20,020 nt of DNA from RGIG3009 sp045630765 (GTDB lineage: Bacteria; Bacillota; Clostridia; Oscillospirales; Acutalibacteraceae), in contig JAZQTM010000024.1 of NCBI GenBank assembly GCA_045630765.1, forward strand, positions 1-20,020. The letters run 5' to 3'. The notes under the pieces were generated by a model. The model had not been told where the DNA came from, made no database searches, and saw only the letters and a program-made list of their open reading frames with translations. Of the stretch, positions 1-6,949 are shown in pieces; positions within the stretch are counted from its first letter, which is position 1, and every line of letters starts with the position of its first letter. A program made the position numbers and the translations under genes.

Positions 1-1770
1 ATCGCGACAGAGACGCCGGAAACCTTCTGGCAGGCCATTCAGCTGGTCCATTTTGCCAACTGCATGATCCTTATCGAATGCAACGGCCATTCCGTTTCCT
101 ACGGCCGTTTCGACCAGTATATGTATCCTTATTTAAAAGCCGACCTCGACAAGGGGGTTATCTCCCGCGAGCAAGCGCAAGAATACGTGGACTGTGTTTG
201 GGTAAAACTCAACGACCTCGGTAAAGTTCGTGACCTCGCCTCTGCGGAAGGCTTTGCCGGTTACAGTATGTTCCAAAACCTGTGCGCCGGTGGCCAGGAC
301 AAGGACGGCAAGGATGCCACCAACGATATGTCCTATATGTGTATCAACGCCACCCTGCACGTGCTGCTCCCGCAGCCTTCGTTCTCGGTGCGCGTTTGGA
401 ACGGCTCACCGCACGAATTTATGATTCGCGCCGCCGAGATCACCCGTACCGGTATCGGTTTGCCCGCGTACTACAATGACGAAGTCATCGTCCCCGCTCT
501 GCAAAACCGCGGGTTGACGCTGCAGGATGCACGCGACTACAACATCATCGGTTGTGTGGAGCCGCAAAAATCCGGTAAAACGGACGGTTGGCACGACGCT
601 GCATTCTTCAATATGTGCCGTCCGTTGGAACTCACCTTCTCGAACGGTATGGACAACGGCTTCCAAGTCGGTCCGCAAACCGGCGACGTTGCCTCGATGA
701 AAACCTTTGACGAGTTCTACGATGCTTATAAAAAGCAGATGGAATACTTCATCGAATTGATGGTCAACGCAGACAACGCCATTGACCAAGCGCATATGGA
801 TCGCGCACCTCTGCCGTTCCTCTCCTCAATGTTGGAGGACTGCATCGGTCGCGGAAAGAGCGCGCAGGAAGGTGGCTGTGTGTACAACTTCACCGGCCCG
901 CAAGGCTTCGGTATCGCCAACGTTGCCGATGCACTGACCGCCGTGAAAGAACTCGTCTTTAACGAAAAATATATCTCGCTTGCGGAGTTCCGCCAAGCGC
1001 TCGAAAACAACTACGGCAAGGATATGGATCCGAAACAAGCCGAAAAACTCACCAAGCAGGTTGTGAAAAGCATGGTGGACAGCGGTCGCACGTTGACGTC
1101 GGACGACGTCAAAGCCGTGTATTTGACCGTGGCGCAAAACCCCTGCTCCGACGAGCAGAAGGCGCGCTATCAGCAGTTGCTTGATCGCATCAACACGTTG
1201 CCGAAATTCGGTAACGACGATCGCGCGATCGACGATTTTGCTCGCGACGTTGCCTACACCTACACCCGTCCTGTTGAGCGGTATCGCAATCCGCGCGGCG
1301 GTGTGTATCAAGCCGGTCTGTATCCGGTTTCCGCAAACGTGCCGCTCGGCGCACAAACCGGTGCCACGCCGGATGGTCGCTTGGCATTCACACCGGTGGC
1401 AGACGGTGTATCCCCCGCCGCAGGTCGTGACGTGAATGGTCCGACGGCCGCCGCAAACTCGGTCGCCAGATTGGATCACTATATTGCCTCCAACGGCACC
1501 TTGTTTAATATGAAATTCCACCCCAGTGCGCTGGCAGGTCGCAGCGGTCTGGAAAGCTTCGTAGCACTGGTGCGCGGCTACTTCGATCAGAAGGGCAGCC
1601 ACGTTCAGTTTAACGTCGTCAGCCGTGAAACGCTGCGCGATGCACAGAAGCATCCGGAGAACTACCGCTCGCTGGTGGTCCGCGTTGCCGGATACAGCGC
1701 TCTGTTTACCACTCTGTCCCGCTCGTTGCAGGATGACATCATCAATCGTACCGAACAAGGAGGGTTTTAA
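1..1770 (+). CDS. Glycyl radical 1,2-propanediol dehydratase, C-terminal part (5' truncated by window)
   Basis: The frame is open from base 1, so the gene starts upstream; 589 residues of a protein expected to be about 800-850 are present. The enzyme removes water from (S)-1,2-propanediol by a radical mechanism, giving propionaldehyde inside the microcompartment, without B12. Seen: the thiyl-radical motif GCVEP (Cys codon 553-555, Glu codon 559-561), then GKTDGWHD, whose Asp (codon 595-597) matches the substrate Asp of diol/glycerol dehydratases, and the C-terminal glycyl radical motif RVAGYSA (Gly codon 1690-1692). The Cys-to-Gly distance is 379 residues, about 49 more than in Clostridium butyricum glycerol dehydratase (Cys433/Gly763) and, as I recall it, equal to Roseburia inulinivorans propanediol dehydratase. 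That and the aldolase neighbour favour propanediol over glycerol. Choline lyase is unlikely because its post-Cys motif differs. The stop codon overlaps the activase start by one base. Confidence 0.93.
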   Translation: MATETPETFWQAIQLVHFANCMILIECNGHSVSYGRFDQYMYPYLKADLDKGVISREQAQEYVDCVWVKLNDLGKVRDLASAEGFAGYSMFQNLCAGGQDKDGKDATNDMSYMCINATLHVLLPQPSFSVRVWNGSPHEFMIRAAEITRTGIGLPAYYNDEVIVPALQNRGLTLQDARDYNIIGCVEPQKSGKTDGWHDAAFFNMCRPLELTFSNGMDNGFQVGPQTGDVASMKTFDEFYDAYKKQMEYFIELMVNADNAIDQAHMDRAPLPFLSSMLEDCIGRGKSAQEGGCVYNFTGPQGFGIANVADALTAVKELVFNEKYISLAEFRQALENNYGKDMDPKQAEKLTKQVVKSMVDSGRTLTSDDVKAVYLTVAQNPCSDEQKARYQQLLDRINTLPKFGNDDRAIDDFARDVAYTYTRPVERYRNPRGGVYQAGLYPVSANVPLGAQTGATPDGRLAFTPVADGVSPAAGRDVNGPTAAANSVARLDHYIASNGTLFNMKFHPSALAGRSGLESFVALVRGYFDQKGSHVQFNVVSRETLRDAQKHPENYRSLVVRVAGYSALFTTLSRSLQDDIINRTEQGGF

Positions 1771-2561
1771 TGGACACCTCGTTGTTATCGGTGACCGGCA
1801 GGATCTTCGATATTCAGCGATTTTCCACGCACGACGGATCGGGTATCCGCACACTGGTATTTCTCAAAGGCTGTCCGTTGCGGTGCCGCTGGTGCTGTAA
1901 TCCGGAATCTCAGTCGTATGAGATCCAGCAGATGACGCTCGGCGGCAACACCAAAACGGTGGGTCGTGACGTCACCGTGGAGGAAGTGCTCAAGGAAGTC
2001 TTACGCGATCGAATGTACTACCGACGCTCCGGCGGCGGGGTCACGCTCTCGGGCGGCGAATCGCTGACACAACCGGATTTTGCCGTCGCTCTGTTGACTG
2101 CGTGTCAAGAGAACGGCGTGCATACCGCGATCGAAACCACCGGTTTCGCATCACCCGAAGTAATCGAACGGTATCTGCCGGTGCTGGACTGTGTGCTGAT
2201 GGACATCAAACACATAAACAGTGAAAAGCACCAAGAATTTACCACACGCCCCAACGACCGTATTTTGCAAAACGCCCGCCTGATTGCCGAGAAAGCCAAA
2301 CGGCTGATCATCCGTGTACCGGTCATTCCAACTTTCAATGACACGGAGGCAGAAATCGGAGAGATTGCCGCATTTGCCGCATCTCTCCCGAACGTGCGGG
2401 AAATCCACTTGCTTCCGTATCATCGGATGGGCACGGATAAATACACCGGCCTCGGCCGTGAGTATACGATGGCACACATCACCCCGCCCACCGCAGAACA
2501 TATGGAACTGCTCAGACGCAAGGCGGAATCGTACGGGCTGAAAGCACTGATAGGAGGTTGA
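1770..2561 (+). CDS. Radical SAM glycyl-radical-enzyme activase
   Basis: This protein makes the glycyl radical on the upstream dehydratase by reductive cleavage of S-adenosylmethionine at a [4Fe-4S] cluster. Seen: the family entry DGSGIRT (residues 22-28), the cluster motif C35-x3-C39-x2-C42 (CPLRCRWC, with an extra adjacent Cys43), and the SAM-contact GGE motif within LSGGES. At 263 residues it is short: after WCCNPES it runs almost directly into the conserved VTVEEVL helix, so the roughly 60-residue insert with two extra [4Fe-4S] clusters found in many non-PFL activases is absent, and no further Cys cluster is visible. The start is set by AAGGAGG ahead of the ATG that overlaps the dehydratase TAA. 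Position and overlap support a dedicated activase. Confidence 0.93.
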   Translation: MDTSLLSVTGRIFDIQRFSTHDGSGIRTLVFLKGCPLRCRWCCNPESQSYEIQQMTLGGNTKTVGRDVTVEEVLKEVLRDRMYYRRSGGGVTLSGGESLTQPDFAVALLTACQENGVHTAIETTGFASPEVIERYLPVLDCVLMDIKHINSEKHQEFTTRPNDRILQNARLIAEKAKRLIIRVPVIPTFNDTEAEIGEIAAFAASLPNVREIHLLPYHRMGTDKYTGLGREYTMAHITPPTAEHMELLRRKAESYGLKALIGG

Positions 2562-2565
2562 TGCA

Positions 2566-2940
2566 ATGGAACTTGACGTGCTGAATCAAAGCGAGAAAAA
2601 AACTCGCATCATACAAGAGCTTGTCCCCGGTAAGCAGATTACATTGGCGCATATCATCGCGCACCCTGAGGACATCTTGTATCGCAAGTTGGGGCTGGAC
2701 CCCGCCGTGGATCACGCGGGCGCCATCGGCATTTTAACCTTGAGTCCCAGCGAGACCGCTATCATCGCCGGTGATATTGCGCTGAAATCCTCGGGCGTTG
2801 AGCTCGGTTTCGTGGATCGTTTCAGCGGCACCGTGATCGTAACCGGAACGGTATCACAGGTTGAAGCGGCAATCACAGCGATCCGTGAATACGCGATCGA
2901 AAAACTGGGCTTCTCCGTCTGCGAGTTGACCCGCACATGA
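2566..2940 (+). CDS. PduU/EutS-like circularly permuted BMC-H shell protein
   Basis: A 124-residue hexameric shell protein of the permuted PduU/EutS type. The N-terminal segment RIIQELVPGKQITLAHIIAH and the following GAIGILTLSPSETAIIAGD and DRFSGTVIV stretches match the EutS/PduU pattern closely; the family forms a six-stranded barrel capping the hexamer pore, so it is probably not a simple metabolite pore. A 19-residue polar leader (residues 1-14 rich in Glu, Lys, Ser) precedes the family core. The start at 2566 is preferred because AGGAGG (2552-2557) lies 8 bases upstream; an ATG at 2561 is out of frame. The stop overlaps the GTPase start (ATGA). Confidence 0.92.
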   Translation: MELDVLNQSEKKTRIIQELVPGKQITLAHIIAHPEDILYRKLGLDPAVDHAGAIGILTLSPSETAIIAGDIALKSSGVELGFVDRFSGTVIVTGTVSQVEAAITAIREYAIEKLGFSVCELTRT

Positions 2941-3413
2941 GAAAGAAACTGATTCTGATGGGGCGCAGCGGTTGCGGAAAAACATCGCTGACACAAGCCC
3001 TGCGCGGCGAGACCGTCGCTTACTTGAAAACGCAAGCAATTGCCTACGACGACTTTCTCATCGACACCCCCGGCGAATATTGTGAAAACCATGAACTTGG
3101 CGCTGCTCTGTGCCTTTACGCTTACGAAGCAGACGTCGTCGGTTTACTGATCGCCGCCGATGACGACTACTCCCTCTTCCCTCCCTGCATCACCTGCCTG
3201 GTGAACCGCGAGGTGGTCGGAATCGTCACTAAGATCGACAAAGCGGACCCCGCCCGCGCCGAAAACTGGCTACGGTTATCCGGTTGCGAAACCGTGTTTC
3301 ACGTAAACTCTTTAACAGGCGAAGGCATCCCCGCACTGCTCGATCATATCGAAATCAAAGAAAAACCACAAAAAAATAACAAAAACACAGAAAAAACCAA
3401 ATTTCTATGTTGA
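2937..3413 (+). CDS. PduV/EutP-like small GTPase
   Basis: A 158-residue P-loop GTPase of the EutP/PduV family, found in most Pdu/Eut-type microcompartment operons; in Salmonella PduV has been linked to compartment positioning or filament association, but the exact role is unsettled. Seen: Walker A GRSGCGKT (residues 9-16), the switch II motif DTPGEY (43-48) and the guanine-specificity motif TKID (98-101). The gene starts by ATGA overlap with the PduU-like gene, implying translational coupling. The last 20 residues are a Lys/Asn/Thr-rich, hydrophilic tail encoded by very A-rich DNA, unlike the rest of the gene, and the stop codon is embedded in the -35 box of the next promoter. Confidence 0.88.
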   Translation: MRKKLILMGRSGCGKTSLTQALRGETVAYLKTQAIAYDDFLIDTPGEYCENHELGAALCLYAYEADVVGLLIAADDDYSLFPPCITCLVNREVVGIVTKIDKADPARAENWLRLSGCETVFHVNSLTGEGIPALLDHIEIKEKPQKNNKNTEKTKFLC

Positions 3414-3438
3414 CTTTATTTGTTTATGGTGGTATGAT
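3410..3438 (+). promoter_or_regulatory. Internal sigma-A-type promoter for the aldolase-onward part of the locus
   Basis: TTGACT (3410-3415) and TATGAT (3433-3438) are separated by exactly 17 bases, a near-consensus housekeeping promoter. The -35 box contains the TGA stop of the GTPase gene. Transcription would begin near 3445, leaving a leader of about 50 bases before the aldolase start. This would uncouple aldolase, oxidoreductases and shell genes from the dehydratase/activase transcript. No clear catabolite-repression (cre) site was found beside it. Confidence 0.72.
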
Positions 3439-3493
3439 GTAGCCATGGAAATAGGAAAACCAACAAAATCCACACGGAAAAGGAGAATACATT

Positions 3494-4300
3494 ATGGTAA
3501 ACGAGTATGAAATCAAAAAACAGATCTGTGCGATCGGTAAGCGCATTTACGATCGTGGTATGGTCGCAGCGAACGACGGTAACATTTCCGTTAAGCTGAA
3601 CGACAACGAGTTCCTCTGCACCCCCACGGGCGTCAGCAAGGGCTTTATGACCCCCGAGTACATCTGCAAAGTTGACAAGGACGGCAAGGTACTGCAGGCG
3701 AACGCCGGCTTCAAGCCCTCCTCCGAGATCAAAATGCACATGCGTGTATACAAAGAGCGTCCGGACGTCGGCGCTGTCGTTCACGCACACCCGATGTATG
3801 CTACCGGCTTTGCCATCGCGGGCATCCCGCTGACTCAGCCGATCATGCCGGAAGCCGTTATCGCGCTCGGTTGCGTGCCGATTGCTGAGTACGGTACCCC
3901 CTCCACCGAGGAGATTCCGGATGCAGTTTCCAAGTATCTGCAGTCCTTCGATGCCGTGCTTCTCGAAAATCACGGCGCACTCGCGTTCTCGGACAATCTG
4001 CTGAATGCGTACCATAAGATGGAGTCGGTTGAGTTCTACGCTCATCTGCTCTACATCTCCAAGCAGCTCGGCGGTCCGAAAGAACTCAACGACAAACAGG
4101 TACAGCGCTTGTACGAGATTCGCCGTCAGTTCGGTCTGAAGGGTAAACACCCCGCTGATCTGTGCCCCAACCAGAAAGCCGGCTTGCCCAGCTGCCACGG
4201 TTGCGGTAACTGCGACGGCTCCTGCCACTGCAACGGCGAGAGCGAAACGGATCTGGTCGCTGAAATCACCAAGCGTGTGTTAGAGCAAATGGCGAAATAA
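3494..4300 (+). CDS. Class II aldolase (fuculose/rhamnulose-1-phosphate type) with Cys-rich linker and C-terminal encapsulation peptide
   Basis: Zinc-dependent aldolase that would split L-fuculose- or L-rhamnulose-1-phosphate into DHAP and lactaldehyde, feeding propanediol formation. Catalytic domain: ANDGNIS near residues 26-32, PTGVSKG at 44-50, the acid E78 in KPSSE, zinc ligands H97 and H99 in HAHP, and H160 in ENHG. The FucA-like core ends near residue 222. It is followed by an unusual linker with six cysteines (C224, C234, C237, C240, C244, C246) and then an amphipathic helix, residues 251-268, ending KRVLEQMAK, which resembles an encapsulation peptide. C-terminal extensions of this aldolase are a feature of GRM5 loci. 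AAAAGGAG precedes the ATG. Whether fuculose- or rhamnulose-phosphate is preferred cannot be told from sequence. Confidence 0.93.
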   Translation: MVNEYEIKKQICAIGKRIYDRGMVAANDGNISVKLNDNEFLCTPTGVSKGFMTPEYICKVDKDGKVLQANAGFKPSSEIKMHMRVYKERPDVGAVVHAHPMYATGFAIAGIPLTQPIMPEAVIALGCVPIAEYGTPSTEEIPDAVSKYLQSFDAVLLENHGALAFSDNLLNAYHKMESVEFYAHLLYISKQLGGPKELNDKQVQRLYEIRRQFGLKGKHPADLCPNQKAGLPSCHGCGNCDGSCHCNGESETDLVAEITKRVLEQMAK

Positions 4301-4310
4301 GGAGCCGCTT

Positions 4311-4796
4311 ATGGACGAACAAGTCTTACGCTCCATTGTGGATAAGGTTACTCGTGAATTAAACGGCAACCTTACCGATATGACACTGGACGCTGCACTC
4401 CCCCTTGCCGAAAAGGTGCGGGAAAAAGCGGCGGAAATGGGCGTCAAAGCCGTGGTGGCGATTTCCAACAAAGCCGCCCGACCGGTACTGGTAGAATGTG
4501 CGGATGATTCGTATATTGCCAGTTACGACGTTGCCTTGCAAAAGGCGTTCACGGTCGTGTCGCTGAAAATGTCCACCGCACAATTAAAACCATTAGCACA
4601 GCCCGGCGGTCCGTTGTACGGCATTCAGTTTACCAATGAAGGTCACATCGTTATTTTCGGCGGCGGAGAGCCGCTCACGAATGCAAACGGTGAGATCATC
4701 GGCGGACTGGGTGTCAGCGGCGGCTCGGAAGAGCAAGATACCGCGCTGGCTGCTTACGGTAAAGAACTATTTGAGAGAAGTGGAGGCACTAAGTAA
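4311..4796 (+). CDS. PduO C-terminal-domain/GlcG/HbpS-like (DUF336) protein with N-terminal encapsulation-like helix
   Basis: A 161-residue protein. Residues 1-17 (DEQVLRSIVDKVTREL) form an amphipathic helix like those on the neighbouring cargo enzymes; the rest is a GlcG/HbpS/PduO-C domain, recognised by the order LPLAEKVREKAAEMG, VVAISN, FTVVSLKMSTAQL, GPLYGIQ and GGGEPL...GEIIGGLGVSGG. Members bind heme or corrinoid-like ligands in some proteins, but function in glycyl-radical compartments is unknown. There is no adenosyltransferase domain, so this is not a complete PduO and says nothing for B12 synthesis. It sits between aldolase and alcohol dehydrogenase; its stop overlaps the next start. 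Confidence 0.88.
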   Translation: MDEQVLRSIVDKVTRELNGNLTDMTLDAALPLAEKVREKAAEMGVKAVVAISNKAARPVLVECADDSYIASYDVALQKAFTVVSLKMSTAQLKPLAQPGGPLYGIQFTNEGHIVIFGGGEPLTNANGEIIGGLGVSGGSEEQDTALAAYGKELFERSGGTK

Positions 4797-6004
4797 TGGA
4801 TGTTAATTCTTCCAACATTGAAGAAATCGTCCGCCAAGTATTGGACAACATGAAGGGCGCCGTTCCGGCTCCCGCTGCTGCTCCTGCTGCCGGACAAAGC
4901 GTCCCGAAAACCGCACGCGTGGCGATGCTCACTCAGCTTGAGAAATTCGAACTCAAAGAGTACACCATCCCCGAACTCGGCGATGACGATATGCTCGTCA
5001 AGGTCGAAGGCTGTGGCGTTTGCGGAACGGATGCTCACGAATTCAAACGCGATCCTTTTGGTCTGATCCCCGTAGCACTCGGTCACGAGGGCACCGGTGA
5101 GATCGTCAAAATGGGCAAAAACGTCAAGGTCGACAGCGCAGGCAAGCCCTTGCACATCGGCGATAAGGTTGTTACCTGCGTAACGCTGCACGACGATCCC
5201 GATATCACGATGTACGATATGAACAAGCAGAACGTCGGCGCTGCAGACGTATACGGCTTGCTCCCCGACGACGACGTGCATTTCAACGGCTGGTTTGCCG
5301 ATTACATCGTCGTTCGCGGCGGTTCGTCCGTGTTCAACGTAAGTGACTTGGATCTGGATTCCCGTATTCTGATCGAGCCCTGCGCCGTGTTGGTACACGC
5401 CGTAGAGCGCGCCAAGACCACCGGCATTCTGCGCTTTAACAGCCGCGTTGTCGTACAGGGTTGCGGTCCTATCGGTCTGATCTGTATCGCCGTACTGCGC
5501 ACGATGGGCATTGAAAACATCGTTGCGGTCGACGGTGAAAACAAACGCTTGGAATTCGCTCGTCAGATGGGCGCCAACGCTACCGTCAACTTCAAAGACT
5601 TCCAGGGCGTGGAAGCGTTGGCAGGCGGCGTGAAAGACGCTTTCGGCGGTTATCTCGCTGACTTCGCGTTCCAGTGCACCGGCTCCCCCGTTGCGCACGC
5701 CAACATCTACAAGTTCATCCGCAACGGCGGTGGCTTGTGCGAACTTGGTTTCTTCATCAACGGTGGCGACGCCACCATCAACCCCCACTTCGACATCTGC
5801 TCGAAAGAGATCACCACGGTTGGTTCCTGGGTATACACCCTGCGTGACTACGCAACCACCTTTGATTTCCTCAAGCGTGCGAAGGGCATCGGCTTGCCGA
5901 TGGAAAAACTCATCACCCATAAGTACCCGTTGGAAGAGATCAACGAAGCACTGGTCACGAACCTGAAAATGGAAGGTTTGAAGATCGCTGTTGTCAACAA
6001 GTAA
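4796..6004 (+). CDS. Zinc-dependent (MDR) alcohol dehydrogenase with N-terminal encapsulation peptide
   Basis: A 402-residue medium-chain dehydrogenase. It probably reduces propionaldehyde to 1-propanol, recycling NADH made by the aldehyde dehydrogenase; lactaldehyde or a polyol as substrate is possible. Residues 4-20 (SSNIEEIVRQVLDNMKG) form an encapsulation-type helix, followed by a Pro/Ala linker (residues 22-37). Catalytic domain: zinc ligand Cys76 in GCGVCGTD, H97-E98 in GHEGTG, Rossmann nucleotide loop GCGPIG at residues 222-227. The usual four-cysteine structural-zinc lobe is not apparent; that position holds an acidic stretch (about residues 126-150). Unlike the iron-dependent PduQ of B12-type Pdu compartments, this is a zinc MDR enzyme, as in known GRM5 loci. 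Confidence 0.9.
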   Translation: MDVNSSNIEEIVRQVLDNMKGAVPAPAAAPAAGQSVPKTARVAMLTQLEKFELKEYTIPELGDDDMLVKVEGCGVCGTDAHEFKRDPFGLIPVALGHEGTGEIVKMGKNVKVDSAGKPLHIGDKVVTCVTLHDDPDITMYDMNKQNVGAADVYGLLPDDDVHFNGWFADYIVVRGGSSVFNVSDLDLDSRILIEPCAVLVHAVERAKTTGILRFNSRVVVQGCGPIGLICIAVLRTMGIENIVAVDGENKRLEFARQMGANATVNFKDFQGVEALAGGVKDAFGGYLADFAFQCTGSPVAHANIYKFIRNGGGLCELGFFINGGDATINPHFDICSKEITTVGSWVYTLRDYATTFDFLKRAKGIGLPMEKLITHKYPLEEINEALVTNLKMEGLKIAVVNK

Positions 6005-6018
6005 GGGGCGAATAAATC

Positions 6019-6333
6019 ATGGGAAACGCCACCGGTATTATTGAGGTATACGGCTTGGTCGCCGCTTTCGTCGCGTGCGATGCCGGCTGCAAAGCTGCCG
6101 ACGTGACGGTCGAGCATTTCGACAAAAACAAACCCGGCAACCCCGAAAGCCTCACGGTTCCGCTCATCGTTGCGGTGAAATTCCGCGGCACGGTCGACAA
6201 CGTCACCGCCGCCGTCGAAGCCGCCGCCGAAGCTGCCAAAGGTGTGTCCGGCGTTGTCACGACACACATTATGAGCAGCACCGAGCCGGATACCGAGCCG
6301 ATGCTCAAAATCAATGCTTTTGATAAGAATTAA
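6019..6333 (+). CDS. BMC-H shell protein with extended pore loop
   Basis: A 104-residue single-BMC-domain shell protein: IIEVYGLVAAFVACDAGCKAA start, and FRGTVDNVTAAVEAA for the second helix. Compared with the three PduA-like paralogues downstream, the segment between the AADV/AANV strand and the RG turn is 26 rather than 17 residues; the short KIGSG pore loop is replaced by a longer, polar loop around FDKNKPGNPESL. The C-terminal tail (STEPDTEPMLKINAFDKN) also differs. It should form a hexamer with an unusual pore. AAGGGGCG precedes the ATG. First of five BMC-H genes in a row. Confidence 0.9.
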   Translation: MGNATGIIEVYGLVAAFVACDAGCKAADVTVEHFDKNKPGNPESLTVPLIVAVKFRGTVDNVTAAVEAAAEAAKGVSGVVTTHIMSSTEPDTEPMLKINAFDKN

Positions 6334-6353
6334 TTTCAAGGGAGGAAACACAT

Positions 6354-6629
6354 ATGTCTAACGAAGCACTTGGTATGGTAGAAACCCGCGGTCTCACCGC
6401 CGCCATTGAAGCTGCCGATGCAATGGTCAAAGCAGCAGAGGTTACCCTCATCGGTACCGAAAAAATCGGTTCCGGACTCGTATCCGTCATGGTTCGCGGC
6501 GACGTCGGTGCTGTGAAAGCTGCCGTCGAGGCCGGCTCCACCTCCGCTTCCCGCTTGGGCGAGCTGGTTGCCGTTCACGTCATTCCGCGTCCTCACGCTG
6601 ATGTGGAGAAAATTCTGCCCAAATTTTAA
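6354..6629 (+). CDS. PduA/PduJ-like BMC-H shell protein (copy 1)
   Basis: A 91-residue canonical BMC-H protein: LGMVETRGLTAAIEAADAMV, pore loop EKIGSG, MVRGDVGAVKAAVEAG, and the conserved end HVIPRPHADVEKIL. Such hexamers tile the shell facets and their GSG pore passes small polar metabolites such as propanediol. It is closely similar to the copies starting at 7020 and 7335, indicating tandem duplication, but with the most diverged DNA of the three. AGGGAGG precedes the ATG. Confidence 0.95.
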   Translation: MSNEALGMVETRGLTAAIEAADAMVKAAEVTLIGTEKIGSGLVSVMVRGDVGAVKAAVEAGSTSASRLGELVAVHVIPRPHADVEKILPKF

Positions 6630-6643
6630 GGAGAGATCCCACA

Positions 6644-6949
6644 ATGAAGTCTTTAGGACTGGTTGAAGTATCCGGCGTAACTGCCGGAATCGATTGCCTG
6701 GACATCATGTGCAAATCCGCTAACGTGGAATTTGTTACATGGGAGCGCAAGCTCGGCGGACGTCTGGTCACGATTGTCGTGCAAGGCGATGTATCCGCCG
6801 TCACCGCCGCCGTGGAAAACGCGGTCGCGGGGGCTCTCGTAAAACCCGCTGCTCACGCCGTCATTGCCAGCCCGCACGAGGAAACTATGCGGATGATCAA
6901 TCTGAGCGCCGCACGAATTCAGAAAAAGGCAGGGAATGAAAATGGCTGA
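6644..6949 (+). CDS. BMC-H shell protein, divergent type
   Basis: A 101-residue single-BMC-domain protein (SLGLVEVSGVTAGIDCLDIM, QGDVSAVTAAVENA, HAVIASPHEE). The pore loop reads KLGGR instead of KIGSG, placing an arginine by the pore, and two cysteines lie in the first helix. The C-terminal helix is longer than in the PduA-like copies and ends basic (ARIQKKAGNENG). It lies between two PduA-like copies, so it is older than, or was interrupted into, that duplication. Its 3' end overlaps the long-form start of the next gene by 14 bases. AAGGAG precedes the ATG. Confidence 0.92.
   Translation: MKSLGLVEVSGVTAGIDCLDIMCKSANVEFVTWERKLGGRLVTIVVQGDVSAVTAAVENAVAGALVKPAAHAVIASPHEETMRMINLSAARIQKKAGNENG

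Noticed and set aside
1..589. Choline trimethylamine-lyase (CutC) or pyruvate formate-lyase identity for the glycyl radical enzyme
   Set aside because: The motif after the catalytic Cys (GCVEPQKSGKTDGWHD) has the diol-dehydratase Asp, PFL has a Cys-Cys pair, and the gene context has an aldolase and PduL rather than Cut or formate genes.
826..1854. Long minus-strand open frame (342 codons) opposite the dehydratase
   Set aside because: It lies fully antisense to a clearly conserved gene, its composition (rich in Val, Arg, Ala, His, Cys) is that of an antisense shadow, and no domain is recognisable.
3445..3510. 21-codon open frame in the aldolase leader, starting right at the predicted transcription start
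   Set aside because: No ribosome binding site could exist upstream of it on the short leader; Lys/Arg-rich peptide without family match. A regulatory leader peptide is possible but not supported.
3416..4228. Minus-strand open frame (270 codons) opposite the aldolase
   Set aside because: Antisense to all zinc-ligand motifs of the aldolase and without recognisable domains.
4311..4796. Complete PduO (cobalamin adenosyltransferase), hinting at B12-dependent metabolism
   Set aside because: Only the C-terminal DUF336-type domain is present; the dehydratase is a glycyl radical enzyme and needs no B12.
4754..5920. Minus-strand open frame (388 codons) opposite the alcohol dehydrogenase
   Set aside because: Antisense shadow caused by codon bias; Val/Asp/Gly/His-rich with no recognisable motif, while the plus strand encodes a full MDR enzyme.
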